Positions 1 to 10,778 of a stretch of DNA of 64,000 nt are shown in pieces (position 1 is the stretch's first letter; each line of letters starts with the position of its first letter). The notes beneath the pieces were generated by a model that was not told the DNA's origin, made no database searches, and was given only the letters and a program-made list of their open reading frames with translations. Location: the NCBI GenBank assembly GCA_963971425.1, contig OZ020525.1:9283560-9347559 (forward strand), in the 5' to 3' direction. A program made the translations under genes and the position numbers. Source of the stretch: Bryoerythrophyllum caledonicum. Its lineage: Eukaryota > Streptophyta > Bryopsida > Pottiales > Pottiaceae.

Positions 1-330
1 GACTTGGTTTTGCCTTGGGTTTTGTGTAATAAGTGACCTCTGACGGTGCACGTCGTGTGGAGTGGCAGCCACCGCCGCCAAGAGTAGTTAATGTCACCTT
101 TAGAAGGTATCGTTTGGGTTTTGGACTCTTGTGTGAGTCCTTCGCAGTATAAGAGAGGAGTCCCGTGGCCTCTCTCCTCACTGCTTGATGTGTGTATTTG
201 CTTTCAGTTTAATTCTAAACCTACGCTCTGAGAAGACCTTCGATGGTTGGAGAGCTCGGATTGCATACATGGCTGTGAGTGCCATTTCAAGTAGTCCACT
301 CCTCAAGTCTATACTAACTGTCTAATAATT

Positions 331-487
331 GTTTCTTTGTTCCATCAAGTAGATTAGTCGGGGTGAATGGGAATAACAGGTGAGGTGAGAAGATAGCTAG
401 TAGGGGCGTGACTCCAACTCTAACCGTACAGTTGTTTCCTTGTTCCATCAAGTAGATTAGTAGGGGTGGATGGGAATAACAGGTGAG
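331..487. repeat. 54-bp direct repeat, two copies 103 bp apart
   Basis: Positions 331-384 and 434-487 are the same 54-bp segment with three mismatches; both contain CATCAAGTAGATTAG and end AATAACAGGTGAG. This is a local direct duplication of unknown origin. Confidence 0.85.
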
Positions 488-965
488 ATTGTATGTGTCT
501 AGAGGAGGACGAGGGGGGAGTGACGGATGTGAAAAGGGTCCTAGTGAGTCTTGAGTGACGTTCCGGCCTACCGGTTGGTGTCAGTTGTGAAGACTCGTAT
601 CATCCCCTGAAATATCCTACCTCCAACTGCAGCGGAAGTGGAGGGAGACTGAGAGGAGGACGGATAGTGGGCGGGTAGGCCCCTTGCTCACTTACATTAC
701 GCCGCTCTCAGCCTCGGAAACACGGGTCTAACATCCCTTCGGGGGGGATCTCAGTGACACCATAACCATCCAAGTGAGAGTAGATTTAGAAGGAGAGAAT
801 GGGAGGTAGAGTAGCTGTTACTTGTGTCAAACACTAAAATATCTGCGAGTCCACGGACTACCATCCGTGGTGATATAATCTGTATCCGGGTACTCGTGTA
901 CCCCAGATGTCTATAGTGTATATAGCTGTAAAGATAACCCCCCCTCCCTAACCGGGACTAAGTCG

Positions 966-1150
966 AGGTAGGTCCTTACCCGAAGGTCCCTACCTTCCGA
1001 CAAGGTAGGTCCCTACCCGAAGGTCCCTACCTTCCGACGAGGTAGGTCCCTACCTTTCGACGAGGTAGGTCCCTGCCCGAAGGTCCCTACCTTCCGACGA
1101 GGTAGGTCCCTACCCGAAGGTCCCTACCTTCCGACGAGGTAGTTCCCTAC
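966..1150. repeat. 37-bp tandem repeat with near-palindromic core
   Basis: About five head-to-tail units of roughly 37 bp are built from GGTAGGTCCCTACC and CGAAGGTCCCTACCTTCCGA; one unit is shortened to about 22 bp and the last is partial. The cores are near-palindromic, so each unit could fold into a hairpin. There are no unique spacers, so this is a minisatellite and not a CRISPR array. Confidence 0.8.
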
Positions 1151-1377
1151 ACGGGGGAAGCACTTGTACGGAGAGCGGGATGGTGGCTGTAGATAAACGC
1201 TCCGCCGTTGTAATCTAACCCTTTTCCTTCTTTTGATGTAATTATTGTGAGATAGGTAACCTGGTGTATATATAGATGAGTTGTTAGCCGTTGTAGTTCT
1301 CGGTGATTCTCTGTAGGAACGATTACCTTAAGGGTATCTTTGTGTTAAGATGTGAATAGTTGCCAATACGTACTACG

Positions 1378-1958
1378 ACAATTTTGCACGGCAACTATCG
1401 CAAATTCAAGATGTTCTGAAGCTTCAACTGCAAGCCGCCAAAGAATTTTACAAGGCATCTGCAGTCAAGTTTCGCAACTAAGCACATGCTTTCAAGTTGG
1501 AGATAAAGTATGGCTTCTTTGATGGAATATCAAGACCAAGCGGCCTTGTGACAAGTTGGACTATCGGAGATTGGAACCATTCGTCATCCAGAAGCAAATC
1601 AATCCAGTGGCATTTCGTCTTGAGCTGCCAACTACCATGAAGATACATCCATCCTTTCATGTCTCTCTTTTAGAACCTTATCGAGAATCACATTTTCCAG
1701 GGAGAGTACAATAGCCACCGCCTAGTATTGAGGTTGAGAATCACGAAGAATATGATGTGGAAAAAGTACAAGACTCGCAACAAAGGTGGGACAAGTTGGA
1801 ATATCTGGTACACAGGACCAGTTATAAATTATATCAAGAAACGAACGTGGGAACCAGTTGAGATCCTTACAAACGAATCTGAATTGGTACATGAGTTTCA
1901 TCAACTTTATTCGGATAAGCCTAGGGCTCCTCTTGGAACTTGTTGCTTAAGAGGGAGG
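1378..1958 (+). pseudogene. Ty3/gypsy chromovirus integrase C-terminus and chromodomain (broken)
   Basis: Reading across frames gives the end of a gypsy polyprotein. A helix-rich stretch (QLQAAKEFYKASAVKFR) is followed by the GPY/F-type segment ([31 protein letters not shown]) and then a chromodomain, with EYDVEKV at its start and TWEPVEILTNESELVHEFH at its end. In chromoviruses this domain follows integrase and reads histone marks to guide insertion. The frame shifts near 1500 and again inside the chromodomain, and stops interrupt it, so it is not functional. Protease, reverse transcriptase and the integrase core are missing on the left. The adjoining LTR agrees with this being the 3' end of the element. 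Confidence 0.85.
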
Positions 1959-1961
1959 TAA

Positions 1962-2282
1962 TGTTAGGGACATGACCTCTGGAACCTTCTAATTCATTTT
2001 ACTTTAGATTAGGCTTTAACTTTAGAAATCCTTTTACTTTGCTTTTACTTTAAAACTTGGATTTATTTTAGAAACTCTTTTACTTTAAATTAGAAAAAAT
2101 ATATATAGGGGTCGAGGCTAAAAAGTCCTTTAGTCTCAACAACGCATCTTTTGGAGCACTTGCTCACCTCTCTTCATGTTGTTTGTGTACTCATCTTGTT
2201 AATCCGAGTTCATACTAGTATATCTCTTGAAACTTATCCGAGTTTCAAAGTCCTTGTTTAATATTCTTGTATCTCTTACACA
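1962..2282 (+). mobile_element. 3' LTR of the chromovirus remnant
   Basis: A purine tract (GAGGGAGG, just after the last chromodomain codons) acts as a plausible polypurine tract. It is followed by TGTTAGGGACATGACC, a typical LTR start, and the segment ends near ATCTCTTACACA, giving TG...CA ends and about 320 bp. The start is clear; the end could be 2280 or 2282. No second LTR is in the window. Confidence 0.65.
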
Positions 2283-2450
2283 ATCATTTGAATATGCTAC
2301 ACCCCTTCTCTACCTCTAAAAATTGGTGAATGAGAACTAGATCATGCTTAACATGATCGTAATGGATTTGTACCTTCTGCAGTCCAAACATTTGACACCA
2401 AGTAAAGCCCAAGTCTGCTAGTCCACTCAACATTAGGAAGAAAGAGTTGA
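2283..2450 (-). repeat. Inverted fragment of the fold-back repeat family
   Basis: Read on the minus strand this matches 23505-23665 and 30605-30760, sharing GACTTCACTT-like, ACCATCATGTTAA-like and TAGAGGTAG-like blocks, with clear divergence. It is a short relic of the repeat described at 23101-24780. Confidence 0.6.
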
Positions 2451-2489
2451 TGAGTCATGCCATTGATTGTAGGGTGAGTTTCCATGTGG

Positions 2490-3249
2490 TTCCCCATAGT
2501 TCCCCACCGTGCTCCCAATTGTGTTCCCCAACGTTCCCATCGGTCCCAATACGTTCCCCATGTCCCCAAAGAGTTCCCAAATTCACATTTACACTGGGAA
2601 CCAATTTATACTTTTATATATTTTATCCAAATTTACCTTTAGTTTAGTGGGGCCCACCACACTGGTTGGGGCCCGAACGCAGGCTCATCCGCACACATGT
2701 GCGTGAGCTTATTGTACGTGATGGTATCCATGCTTTTGCCAAGATCCGTCAACTCTTTCCAGCACCCTCCCAAAGGCTTTGAACATCCCTATTGGTAACC
2801 ACAACATCCTCCGATGCTTTGCACGGTCCGATCGACGGACGGGATCAGTCAGGATCTGAACGGTGCAAGCCCGTCTTAGACCGAAATCATCACCATCATC
2901 ATCACGCTTTTCACAATGCTCTTATTCGCGACTGCTTACAATAACATCCACATGCCCCAAGTGGACGGCGACGGATTCTTTCAACCAGAATGCACCACCT
3001 GCAGCGTGTACGTGCAACGCCCAGGACAACAGACCACTTGGCATACAAACGGCTGCGGAAAATCGAAACCAATCCACAACTTATCTGAATGCCGCACGAA
3101 AAAACACCTATAAAACGCCATCGCAGCTGCGGAGTGAATAATCAGTCGAGTGTGATCAGTCGAGTGTAATCGAATTCTCACAACTTTCGGACGAGTTGGC
3201 AGTATCATTTGTCTTTGTCGTTTATCCTAGATCTCTGCAGCTAGCAGCG
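2490..3249 (+). promoter_or_regulatory. Upstream region of LEA-like copy 1
   Basis: A C-rich array of about ten GTTCCC(C/A) motifs lies at 2485-2600. Two ACGTG cores, the centre of abscisic-acid response elements, lie near 2717 and at 3010-3014. A CCAAT-like motif is near 3070 and a TATA box (TATAAAA) is at 3109-3115. With the TATA box about 135 bp before the ATG, transcription would start near 3140. ACGTG cores suit a stress-induced LEA gene, but short motifs alone are weak evidence. The block is near-identical in copy 2; copy 3 keeps only the proximal part. Confidence 0.55.
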
Positions 3250-4057
3250 ATGGCGGCCTTGATGGCGAACGCGAACGTTGCAGTGTCGATGAGCAGCCTG
3301 AGCTCCGGCGCGAGTTTGAGTGGCGTGAGGTTGACGCCCGCGACAGTGAGCTTGCGATGCGCTCCGGTGCGGTCGCGCCTGGTTATGGTGCGCGCGGAGG
3401 AGGGAGTGACGGAGCAGGTGTCGAACGCGGTGGAAGGCGCCGCGAACAAGGTGAAGGACACCGCGGGAGCCGCGAAGGGGAAGGTGGAGGACGCGGCCGG
3501 CGCGGCCAAGGGCAAGCTCGAGGAGGCCGGCGATTTCATCTCCGGAAAGGCCGACGAGGCCGGGAGCAAGGCGAAGGACGCAGGCCGCGACGTGGAGGGG
3601 AGTGCGAAGAGCGCCAGCCGTGACGCTCGGGGCGAGGCGGAGAATCTCGGCGTAAGGATCAGCTCTCCTCGTTTTCGTGACCGTCGCCTCTCTTCTTTAG
3701 AAATATTAGTGATGCAGCTCATGTTTTGTGAAACTTTGCCTTATCATCCGCATTGCTTGCTGAGAAACTATGTCTCCTTTTGTTGTTTCTTGGCACATGT
3801 CTTATGCTGCTCATGATGCTCATTTTCTATGATATTTGAATTAGTTCTTCCGTTTTTTTTGCTGAGAAATTATGTTTTTATATTTATTTTGTTATCAGGA
3901 CAAGGCGCAGAATGCGTTTGAGGACGCAGGCGACTCGGTGAAGGACGCCGGGAAGGACGCGCAGAGGAAGGCGGAGGACGTTGGCGACGCCGCTAAGAAG
4001 ACGGCCCGTGATGTGAAGCGCGATGCGGAGAAGGGAGCTGATCGCATTTCCAACTGA
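3250..4057 (+). CDS. LEA-like plastid-targeted protein, copy 1 (two exons)
   Basis: Exon 1 is 3250-3651, a phase-0 GT-AG intron is 3652-3898, and exon 2 is 3899-4057, giving 186 residues. The first ATG (3250) is chosen; the frame extends upstream only to a TTG. Residues 1-47 are rich in Ala, Ser, Val and Arg, lack acidic residues and end VMVRA, typical of a chloroplast transit peptide. The rest is Ala/Lys/Asp/Glu-rich with loose 11-residue repeats (AAGAAKGKVEDAAG, KADEAGSKAKDAG, DSVKDAGKDAQRKAED), the pattern of group-3 LEA proteins. Those are disordered, fold into amphipathic helices on drying and protect membranes and enzymes. The role here is inferred from composition. Base use is GC-rich, unlike the surrounding AT-rich elements. 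Confidence 0.85.
3652..3898 (+). other. Intron of LEA-like copy 1
   Basis: The donor GTAAGG follows a Gly codon and the acceptor is TTATCAG before GACAAG. The intron is T-rich (247 bp) and phase 0. It is identical in copies 2 and 3, although introns normally drift faster than exons. Confidence 0.85.
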
Positions 4058-4730
4058 GAAGGATGATCATTCCCTTCTTCATGTGCATAAATGTAATCTC
4101 GGATTAGTAGAGGGAGAGTCTTGGAGCTGTTTGATTACAGCTCATCAGTATTCATTAACCTCTTGAAGTTCTCAAGAGTTCCTTGAGGGGACTTTTGAAG
4201 GTTTGGGCAGGTTTTTATGCATCTTGTAACATTCAATTTGTAACATTTTCTTTGGAAACTATGGACATTTCTAGAAGCTGTTTGGGAGTAAATCCCAGTG
4301 GCGTTTAATAAAAAAGTTCTGCCATCCTAAGGAAAAACTTCTTGAGTACGGGTATGTTGGAACTTAAGAAACGTTTGTTAGTTAATTTCAATGAATGTGA
4401 AAATTTCAATACTAGCAACTAATGTTATTTCCATTGATGTTATCAAAAATGATTCTACTCTTAATGGAAAAAGAGCATACTAGTCCAAGTCAGATATGTT
4501 CCTTATATTGTTGTACAATGTGGTTAAGTTCTATGAAAACTTTAAATTTTCAAAAGAAAATGAGAGATTTTTACATGTTTTACTTGTTTTCACAACAATC
4601 TATGGTAAATACCTTCTTATTGGCGATTCAAATCTTCATTCTAAAACATATTGATTTGCAAGAAAATAAAGTGTGATGTGTTAAGTTTTGAAAATCCATT
4701 CCTTGCATAACTCTTCTAAATGTTGCTTTA
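4058..4730. other. 3' UTR of copy 1, then AT-rich spacer
   Basis: The duplicated block shared with copy 2 continues to about 4245, with one difference seen (C/T near 4158), and includes the 3' UTR. From 4246 to 4730 the sequence is AT-rich with no recognisable feature. Confidence 0.6.
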
Positions 4731-5479
4731 GACTACACTAGAGAAGTGCACCGGTTGGTCAAGAAAATTTGGCCAAGACATAGTTATTTGAAGCAACTAG
4801 TGGGATGTTGGATAAGATGGAAAGACAATAAAATAATGCGTGAAGAAGTCTTGAACGGTTTATAATGTAAACACCAACTAGTGACATCTTTCGGCCAACT
4901 TCACAAGGGGACTTCACAACCAAGAGAGTTAAGGTTGTTCAAAAGAAACCATAATCCCTAGTAGTCCCCATGGATATATTATGTAAGTTTTTGGGCTGCA
5001 ATTAACTTAAAAAATTTGTAACTTTTGCATCTAGTGCCCAAGTATGATAAAACTTGTTGGAAAAATGCATCTACTTGTCTAGTTTGTGTGGTAAAATTTT
5101 GAGCTCAATTCAATATATAATGTATTTTTGGAACTCATTTTAGTACATGGGGTTCAATTCTAGTTCTTGTACAGAAAACATAGTCAAGGATGAAGAAGAG
5201 AAATGTAATATTCATTGTATGAAGAACTGCTCTTCTTTGCTCTATAGTACATGAGTTCTTGTTCTTCCACTCCAATTTTCCTCTCTTTTATATTGGTCTA
5301 GTATCATGGATGGTAGGAGAGAATTTTTTTTCTTGCTCTTGCAATTTTTATGGTAATGAAGCACATTGTTATTGTTTCAACTATGGTGGTTCAAAAGTTG
5401 TCATACATAAGCACTATGCTTCAATTATGATGATGACCTTTATATTTGCGAGCAAGGAGAAGATAGTGCGGAAATTTGA

Positions 5480-6640
5480 TCCGACGGTGGATTTGCTTCA
5501 CAATTTCTTCTTAGATCATATTGTACGAAAATGTTCGAAGATCGTATTTGGATGAGTAAACCTACATTTTCATACTTGTGCAATTTGCTAGCACCCATTT
5601 TGACCACGAAAGATACACGATGGAGACGTTGCATTCCAATAGAAGATAGAGTTTCTTTGACCTTGCCAATTTATATAGAATGTCAACACCAAGTGCTTTG
5701 ATCATTGTTAGAGATACTTGTGAGGGAATTAAAAGGCTTTTGAGACCATTGGCTTTCCAGAGACCTACACTACCTCAAATGAAGCAAATTTGTGTAGACT
5801 TCAAGAGTTTGCATGAAATTCCTTACATTCTTGGGGCAATAGATTGTACCCCATTCCGATTATTGCTCCAAGTGTATATCCTTCTTCATATTATTGTAGA
5901 AACGGATTTATTCCTGTATTATTGCAAAGTGTGGTGGATTGTCACTGCAAATTTTGGGATTATGGCTGTAGTCGGGCTAGAAGTATACATGATTGGACAT
6001 TATTTCAAAAATTAGAGATTGGAAAGAAAACCATGTCAGGAGCCCTTATACCATACAAATTAATTGGAGATGTTGCATATCCAATGCGCCCATGGTTGTA
6101 TTCACCTTTCAAGGGAGGGTTTATCAAGAGAAAATGATCATTGGAATTTTATTCAATTGAATACTAGAATGGTTGTTGAATGTAATTTTGGCATTTTGAA
6201 GGGAATATGGAGGATATTATTGAAGATGATTGATATGCCGCTTTGAAACATTCCGGATATTGTTATAGTCTGCTTATGTCTCCACAATCTACGCATTATA
6301 CATGGAGAGCAATTTGATTTGGACTGGTCAAAGACTACTGAAGAAGACATGAAAAAGGCTAGAACACAATCATTTGGTGCATTGAAGTATGCAGATATAT
6401 TCCATGCACTTGAAGCAAGCATACTTGAAATGAGTAGCATACAAAACAAGTGGTGCAAGGAGAATTCAATGATCATGTGGAAAATGATACAACAAAATTT
6501 GAGGACATAGATATAGGAGATGAAACAAAACTACATTGCGTAGAGAGGATCAAAGCCATGTTACAAGAAGCTACTCAAACTCACATGATGTTGGCAAAAG
6601 TTATGATATGGATCGTCTTGCAAAAACAACAAGGATAACA
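5480..6640 (+). pseudogene. PIF/Harbinger transposase (DDE_4 family), broken
   Basis: Piecing the three frames together gives an IS5-like DDE transposase. The order is TTKDTRWRRCIPIEDR (N-terminal), LAFQRPTLPQMKQICVDF, GAIDCTPF with the first Asp (about 5835), YYCRNGFI, VVDCHCKFWDYGC, SIHDWTLFQK, GDVAYPMRPWLYSPFKGG with the second Asp (about 6068), RMVVECNFGILKG with the Glu (about 6168), and a C-terminal helical tail to about 6640. It would cut and paste the element using its terminal repeats. At least four frame changes and a GAIDG to GAIDC change show it is dead. It runs convergently with the Myb-like gene. Confidence 0.85.
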
Positions 6641-6705
6641 TTTCTTGTGGACTCTACTTATGACATATTAGAAAACTAGAGCTTATCAATGAGACGATCC
6701 ATTTA

Positions 6706-7142
6706 TTAATCTAGCTTCTCTAGCAATTTGTTAGTTCTATTGAAATGCTCCAACATTGCTGCTCCATTGTCTACCATTTTCCCAAAATAAAGTAAAGCTT
6801 GATTTTGGAATCTAACCTTTCTTAAAAGTAGTAAAGGTTTAGGTTGGGAAGCATGTTCATGTGATGAATCTTGAGATTCATCATGAGCTACATATTCACT
6901 ATCACCTTGTATACCACCATGTATATTGTCTATTGTGGTTGCACTCACATGTTTTATAATAGATCCTACTTGATGCCAGCATTGATCTGAGCAGTCATAG
7001 AACCTACATTCAATGTGTCTGTCATTCACCGAGATTAAATTAGCAAGTTTTTCCTCTTTGTATGACTTGGAAATGATCTCAAACTTCTTCTCACATGCTT
7101 CAAGAGTGCAAGAAAATCCGGGAATTGTAGCAAGCATTTGTG
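6706..7142 (-). pseudogene. Myb/SANT-like Harbinger accessory protein, 3' exon
   Basis: The minus strand encodes 143 residues with a trihelix/Myb-like feel: TLEACEKKFEIISKSYKEEK, then CRFYDCSDQCWHQVGSIIKH and a C-terminal helix ending ERTNKLLEKLD-like. In PIF/Harbinger elements the second protein carries a Myb/SANT fold and brings the transposase to DNA. A plausible splice acceptor lies just upstream (TTTAAG at about 7143). The matching 5' exon lies beyond the LINE at 21423-21870, so the LINE appears to sit in the intron. Function is inferred from context. Confidence 0.65.
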
Positions 7143-7615
7143 CTTAAAGTCAAATCTATGTATTCACATTTGCAAAAAATGTAGCATGTTGTTACAAAAG
7201 TAAATGTTTCTATATGTTAATGCATACAAAAATGCTAAAAAAACAATTTCAAACCTTTGCAAATGACTTTGAAAAATTACAGGCAACAATTATATAAGTA
7301 AAGAATGAAACTTGGGATGGTAAAGAGTTCAAAACTAACACATATATGATTAAAATATATTTTGATAGCTTAATAATGATAGAACTATTTTATGCCAAAA
7401 CATTTATGACATCATGGAAGTTGTAGTCATAAAAATGGACATTGGTAAATCAATACAAAATTACATGCACCAAAATGATTTTTGAAAACTCAATACTACT
7501 TATAATCATTTGAAGTTTAAGAAAAAAAAGACATAACAAAGTATTTCAACAATTTTTATTGAATTCAAACACTCAATGTAAAAGTTATAGGTTTTCAACA
7601 TTGAGAGCAATCTAA
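7143..7615. other. Intron remnant of the Myb-like gene and left LINE target duplication
   Basis: AT-rich and noncoding. On the minus strand it lies between an acceptor-like site at 7143 and the LINE, with the rest of the apparent intron at 21377-21422. The last 12 bp (7604-7615, AGAGCAATCTAA) are the left target-site duplication of the LINE. Confidence 0.6.
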
Positions 7616-10610
7616 GATGTCCAGCCGCAATAGGGAGATGAGGAGAGAGTAGCTCCGCAAAACCTGGTGAGGAGGGGTTTTTAGGTGTTAGGCGCAAACT
7701 AGGCACACAAGGCAATGAGAACTGTTGGGCCTCATTGCAAATCCCTCTATGTGACTTGTTTGCTGCTAAACGGTGTTTCTAGGATGTGGGGTGTGTTGGA
7801 AGGGATTGCAAGATTTAGATCTTTTGGCATAAGCTTGTATGGGTTGCAAAGATCTAGCACTAGTATGGGAGAGTAGATCTGAAGTGGGGCTCTGTGTTGG
7901 CCCAGATCTAGCACTAGATCCCGCATTACTCATATCAACTCTTGCACAAACAGATCTAGATCTGGATACCATACCACTAGTTAGAAACACCAGACCTATC
8001 ACCTCCTCAACTAAGGTACAAGCACATGCATATGAAGAATGACCACTACCCACAATGCGCACGAGATCAACGCCAAGTTACAAGATACAAGCAAGAGGTG
8101 CAACACTTCTCAAATCCAGCTAAGTTTGCTATGTATATTCTGCATTTTGATATGTCACAACATTACACTTACAAGGATGTTAGGAATGTTCTGGTTGCTA
8201 GCGCTATTGATGTCTGCATGCCTGACCACCGACTCAAGAGGCCACATAGCTACAGCTGCAAAGGAAGAACACTAGGAGCATACAAACGACACTATGCGAA
8301 GAACCACTCATTGAAGATCGCCGAGACCCCACCGCACACTCCCGACAAACCTGTGACACCAGCACCACGTCGACATCAATATTTCGAGATCAATCAAGCC
8401 ATCGCCGTATGCACAAGAATGGACACCAAACACAACGCCACAAGATCATCATCTCTCGTCAAGGTAAGTATTCTTACCCCCTTTCTATTCATAATATATT
8501 TTCTCCCATTTTCCTCCAGAAAATACTGCAACCTCTGCTGCCAAGCAGCAATCAGCAGAAGAATACGACGACGAAGAGTACATGAGCTGACAGGAAGAAA
8601 TACAACGAAGAACAAGATCCCTCTACAACCAGCTTCGAAGGTAGCACAAGCCTCTAGGTTCCATACCTTGCAAGACTCCACTAAGCAACCACCACAATGA
8701 CAATACCACTCTCAACACCAAGCACATCAACTGCATGACATCAACAACAACAAAAATTCAAGACACAAAACGAGCATCAGGTATGCACATACTTAGGTAC
8801 GCAACCTTACCAGCACTCCATCCCCTTCCCCTTGTACTAGGAGACCACCGCTAAATACTGACAGCAGGCTAGGAATGACCAAGGACACACAACACAAAGG
8901 AAAACATGGCCGACCACATCAACAGAGACGAAACCCTAGGCGCCACGACAACCTAAACGAAGAATCCACAGAAAAGCAAGATCCAAATCTCCACCTGAGT
9001 CATCTCAATCGACTAGCTGCAACCCAACGACTACCTGGAGCAGCTGAACGACCAAAAGACCAAATTCAAAGACGTTCATCGACCACAACCACATCCATCA
9101 AACACCAGCACAACACAAGGTATATATCACGTCCTAATCCCACTCCCAAACCCTCTTACATTGCTCTATTTTTTAAACACCCACTCCCTGCGTTGTGGAC
9201 ACAACGCAACATTCGAGCATCCCATAGGATAGACACGTACGTGCAAGAAGACGAGGAGCACCGGAGGAAGAGAGGGCCGAGATTCGCACGCCCAACTTCG
9301 ACACTCCTCGCTAGTGAAGAAAAGCCTACTCCCTCCCTGATTCATTTGATATCTTTTGTCTGGCTTGTTTGTGTATTGACTCACACTAACTTTACGTTGG
9401 CATGCCCGACACAGCTATTGCGACACCTGCAAACAACAAGAAAGAGATCGTGCAAGTCAGACGACGTCCCACAAGCATCATACGTAAGAGCGAAAGACAA
9501 ACAAGGTGGAGCCAACAAGACCTACCGCCGGAGTACGCAGCAGACCCCCACGAAGCCCCGACCCAAGATTTGGAAGCGGCTCAACCCGAATCACACATCC
9601 ACAACTATAACTCGGCGCATCGATTCGAAGACAGCGCTGCAACCACAGATCTGGTACTTGCACAATGTGGAGGGAAGCACGCACGAAGCAGAAGCTGAAG
9701 AACGCAGGGAGGGCAGAACTCGCAGACGAGATCTCAGACAAGAAGAAACCAAGAAAGAGATGAGACCCTAGAGTCCGGAGTCAACAATTCGTAAGCCCGG
9801 AGACGCGACTCCACACGACAGCCAAAGACGGAGAGGGAGCTCGCACAGGGTGGAGAGTTTGCAGCAGCAAACTACCTTGCTGCAGCGATCAAACCAACAA
9901 AGCGGACAGAACCCGCTGCAAAGGAAGCCCCCGCATCCTACACACAGGCGGAAGATACGAGTGAAGATTACCTGGCCAGCCTGAGCCCGACCCCTGCCTC
10001 CAAAAACGAGCGGTACTCTGAGCGCAACGAAGTTGTAGAACCTCAAGAGAACCCGCACCCAGCTGCCACCAACGGCTACCAACGACCCGCAGAATCCTCG
10101 CAGCCCAAAGAAGGTGGAGAACACCCTTGCCTGCACTCATTCGCAGCCAAGTGCGGCCAGTCGCCAGCAAAAACGCCGCACCAATAGCCCGCACAAGACG
10201 GCGAAGACTGTGAGCACCCCCTCCCGCACCCTGTCGCAGCCAACGGCTTCGAGAGAACCTAAGAACCGGACGAAGCTACAGCGACTCGAAACTGGGAGAC
10301 CCCTAAACCAACAAGACGAGGGTTTCAAAGGAGAACCTGCACCTAAAACTGAGGGCAAGCAATTCGAGACTCCCGAACCAGGGAATAACCAACTAGCCCG
10401 AGAACCTGTGTACGACCGTCCACAACCACCAGCACAACTCCAGCCTCAAAAACGTACCTCAAGTTCGTGCTATATCACACAAGGTGTGATTACTTAATTA
10501 GGTCATTCCCCTCTCACACTCTCTTTACAGTTTATTGATCTCTATCATCATTGGGGTTATTGTGCAACCCCATGGACATGTAAACCACTTTTAAAATTTA
10601 AACCAGTTAC
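7616..10610 (+). other. Long 5' leader of the LINE
   Basis: About 3 kb lies before ORF1. Open stretches at 8026-8700 and 8875-9771 exist but look like composition-driven frames (Arg, Thr, Pro, Gln-rich, no domain), so I do not call them genes. A cluster of AGATCT motifs lies at 7811-7961, including the 13-mer GATCTAGCACTAG twice (7851 and 7905). Several stretches look like introns: CAAGGTAAGT at 8460 to TTCCTCCAG at 8520, and ACAAGGTGTGATT at 10481 to CTCTTTACAG near 10529. They could be promoter, leader or captured transcript. Confidence 0.45.
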
Positions 10611-10778
10611 TTGGGAGGTGACCAATACTTTGGCACCTCCCATGTGTGTGTATGTGCAAAGGTCAATGTATACCACTTTCAATCTTTAGGTAATAGGTCA
10701 GTCAATTGCTTGTATCCCACCATTACTATCACTCTCCACCCTTTCTTGCTAACCTTAACTTCAAAAAGCCCTCAACAC

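Larger units (their letters stand above)
1..1377. other. Noncoding repeat-rich stretch at the left edge
   Basis: No reading frame here resembles a known protein. The stretch has a TATA-like motif (TATAAGAG near 150) followed by a T/C-rich leader, which would suit an LTR or promoter, but no matching second LTR is visible. It holds a 54-bp direct repeat and a palindromic 37-bp tandem repeat (listed separately). It ends abruptly where the chromovirus integrase remnant begins near 1378, so it may be a separate insertion that truncated that element. Confidence 0.4.

Noticed and set aside
966-1150. CRISPR-like array
   Set aside because: Repeats are directly adjacent with no unique spacers, and the genome is eukaryotic.
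3196-3816. 206-codon frame over LEA exon 1 starting at TTG and running through the donor site
   Set aside because: It starts at a non-ATG codon and reads into the intron; the spliced two-exon model gives continuous LEA repeats and ends at the natural stop. The same applies at 25734 and 36045, and to the antisense frames opposite them.
8026-9771. Two frames of 224 and 298 codons in the LINE leader as genes
   Set aside because: Composition-driven Arg/Thr/Pro/Gln-rich sequence with no domain; the strand is A/C-rich throughout, which keeps stops rare.
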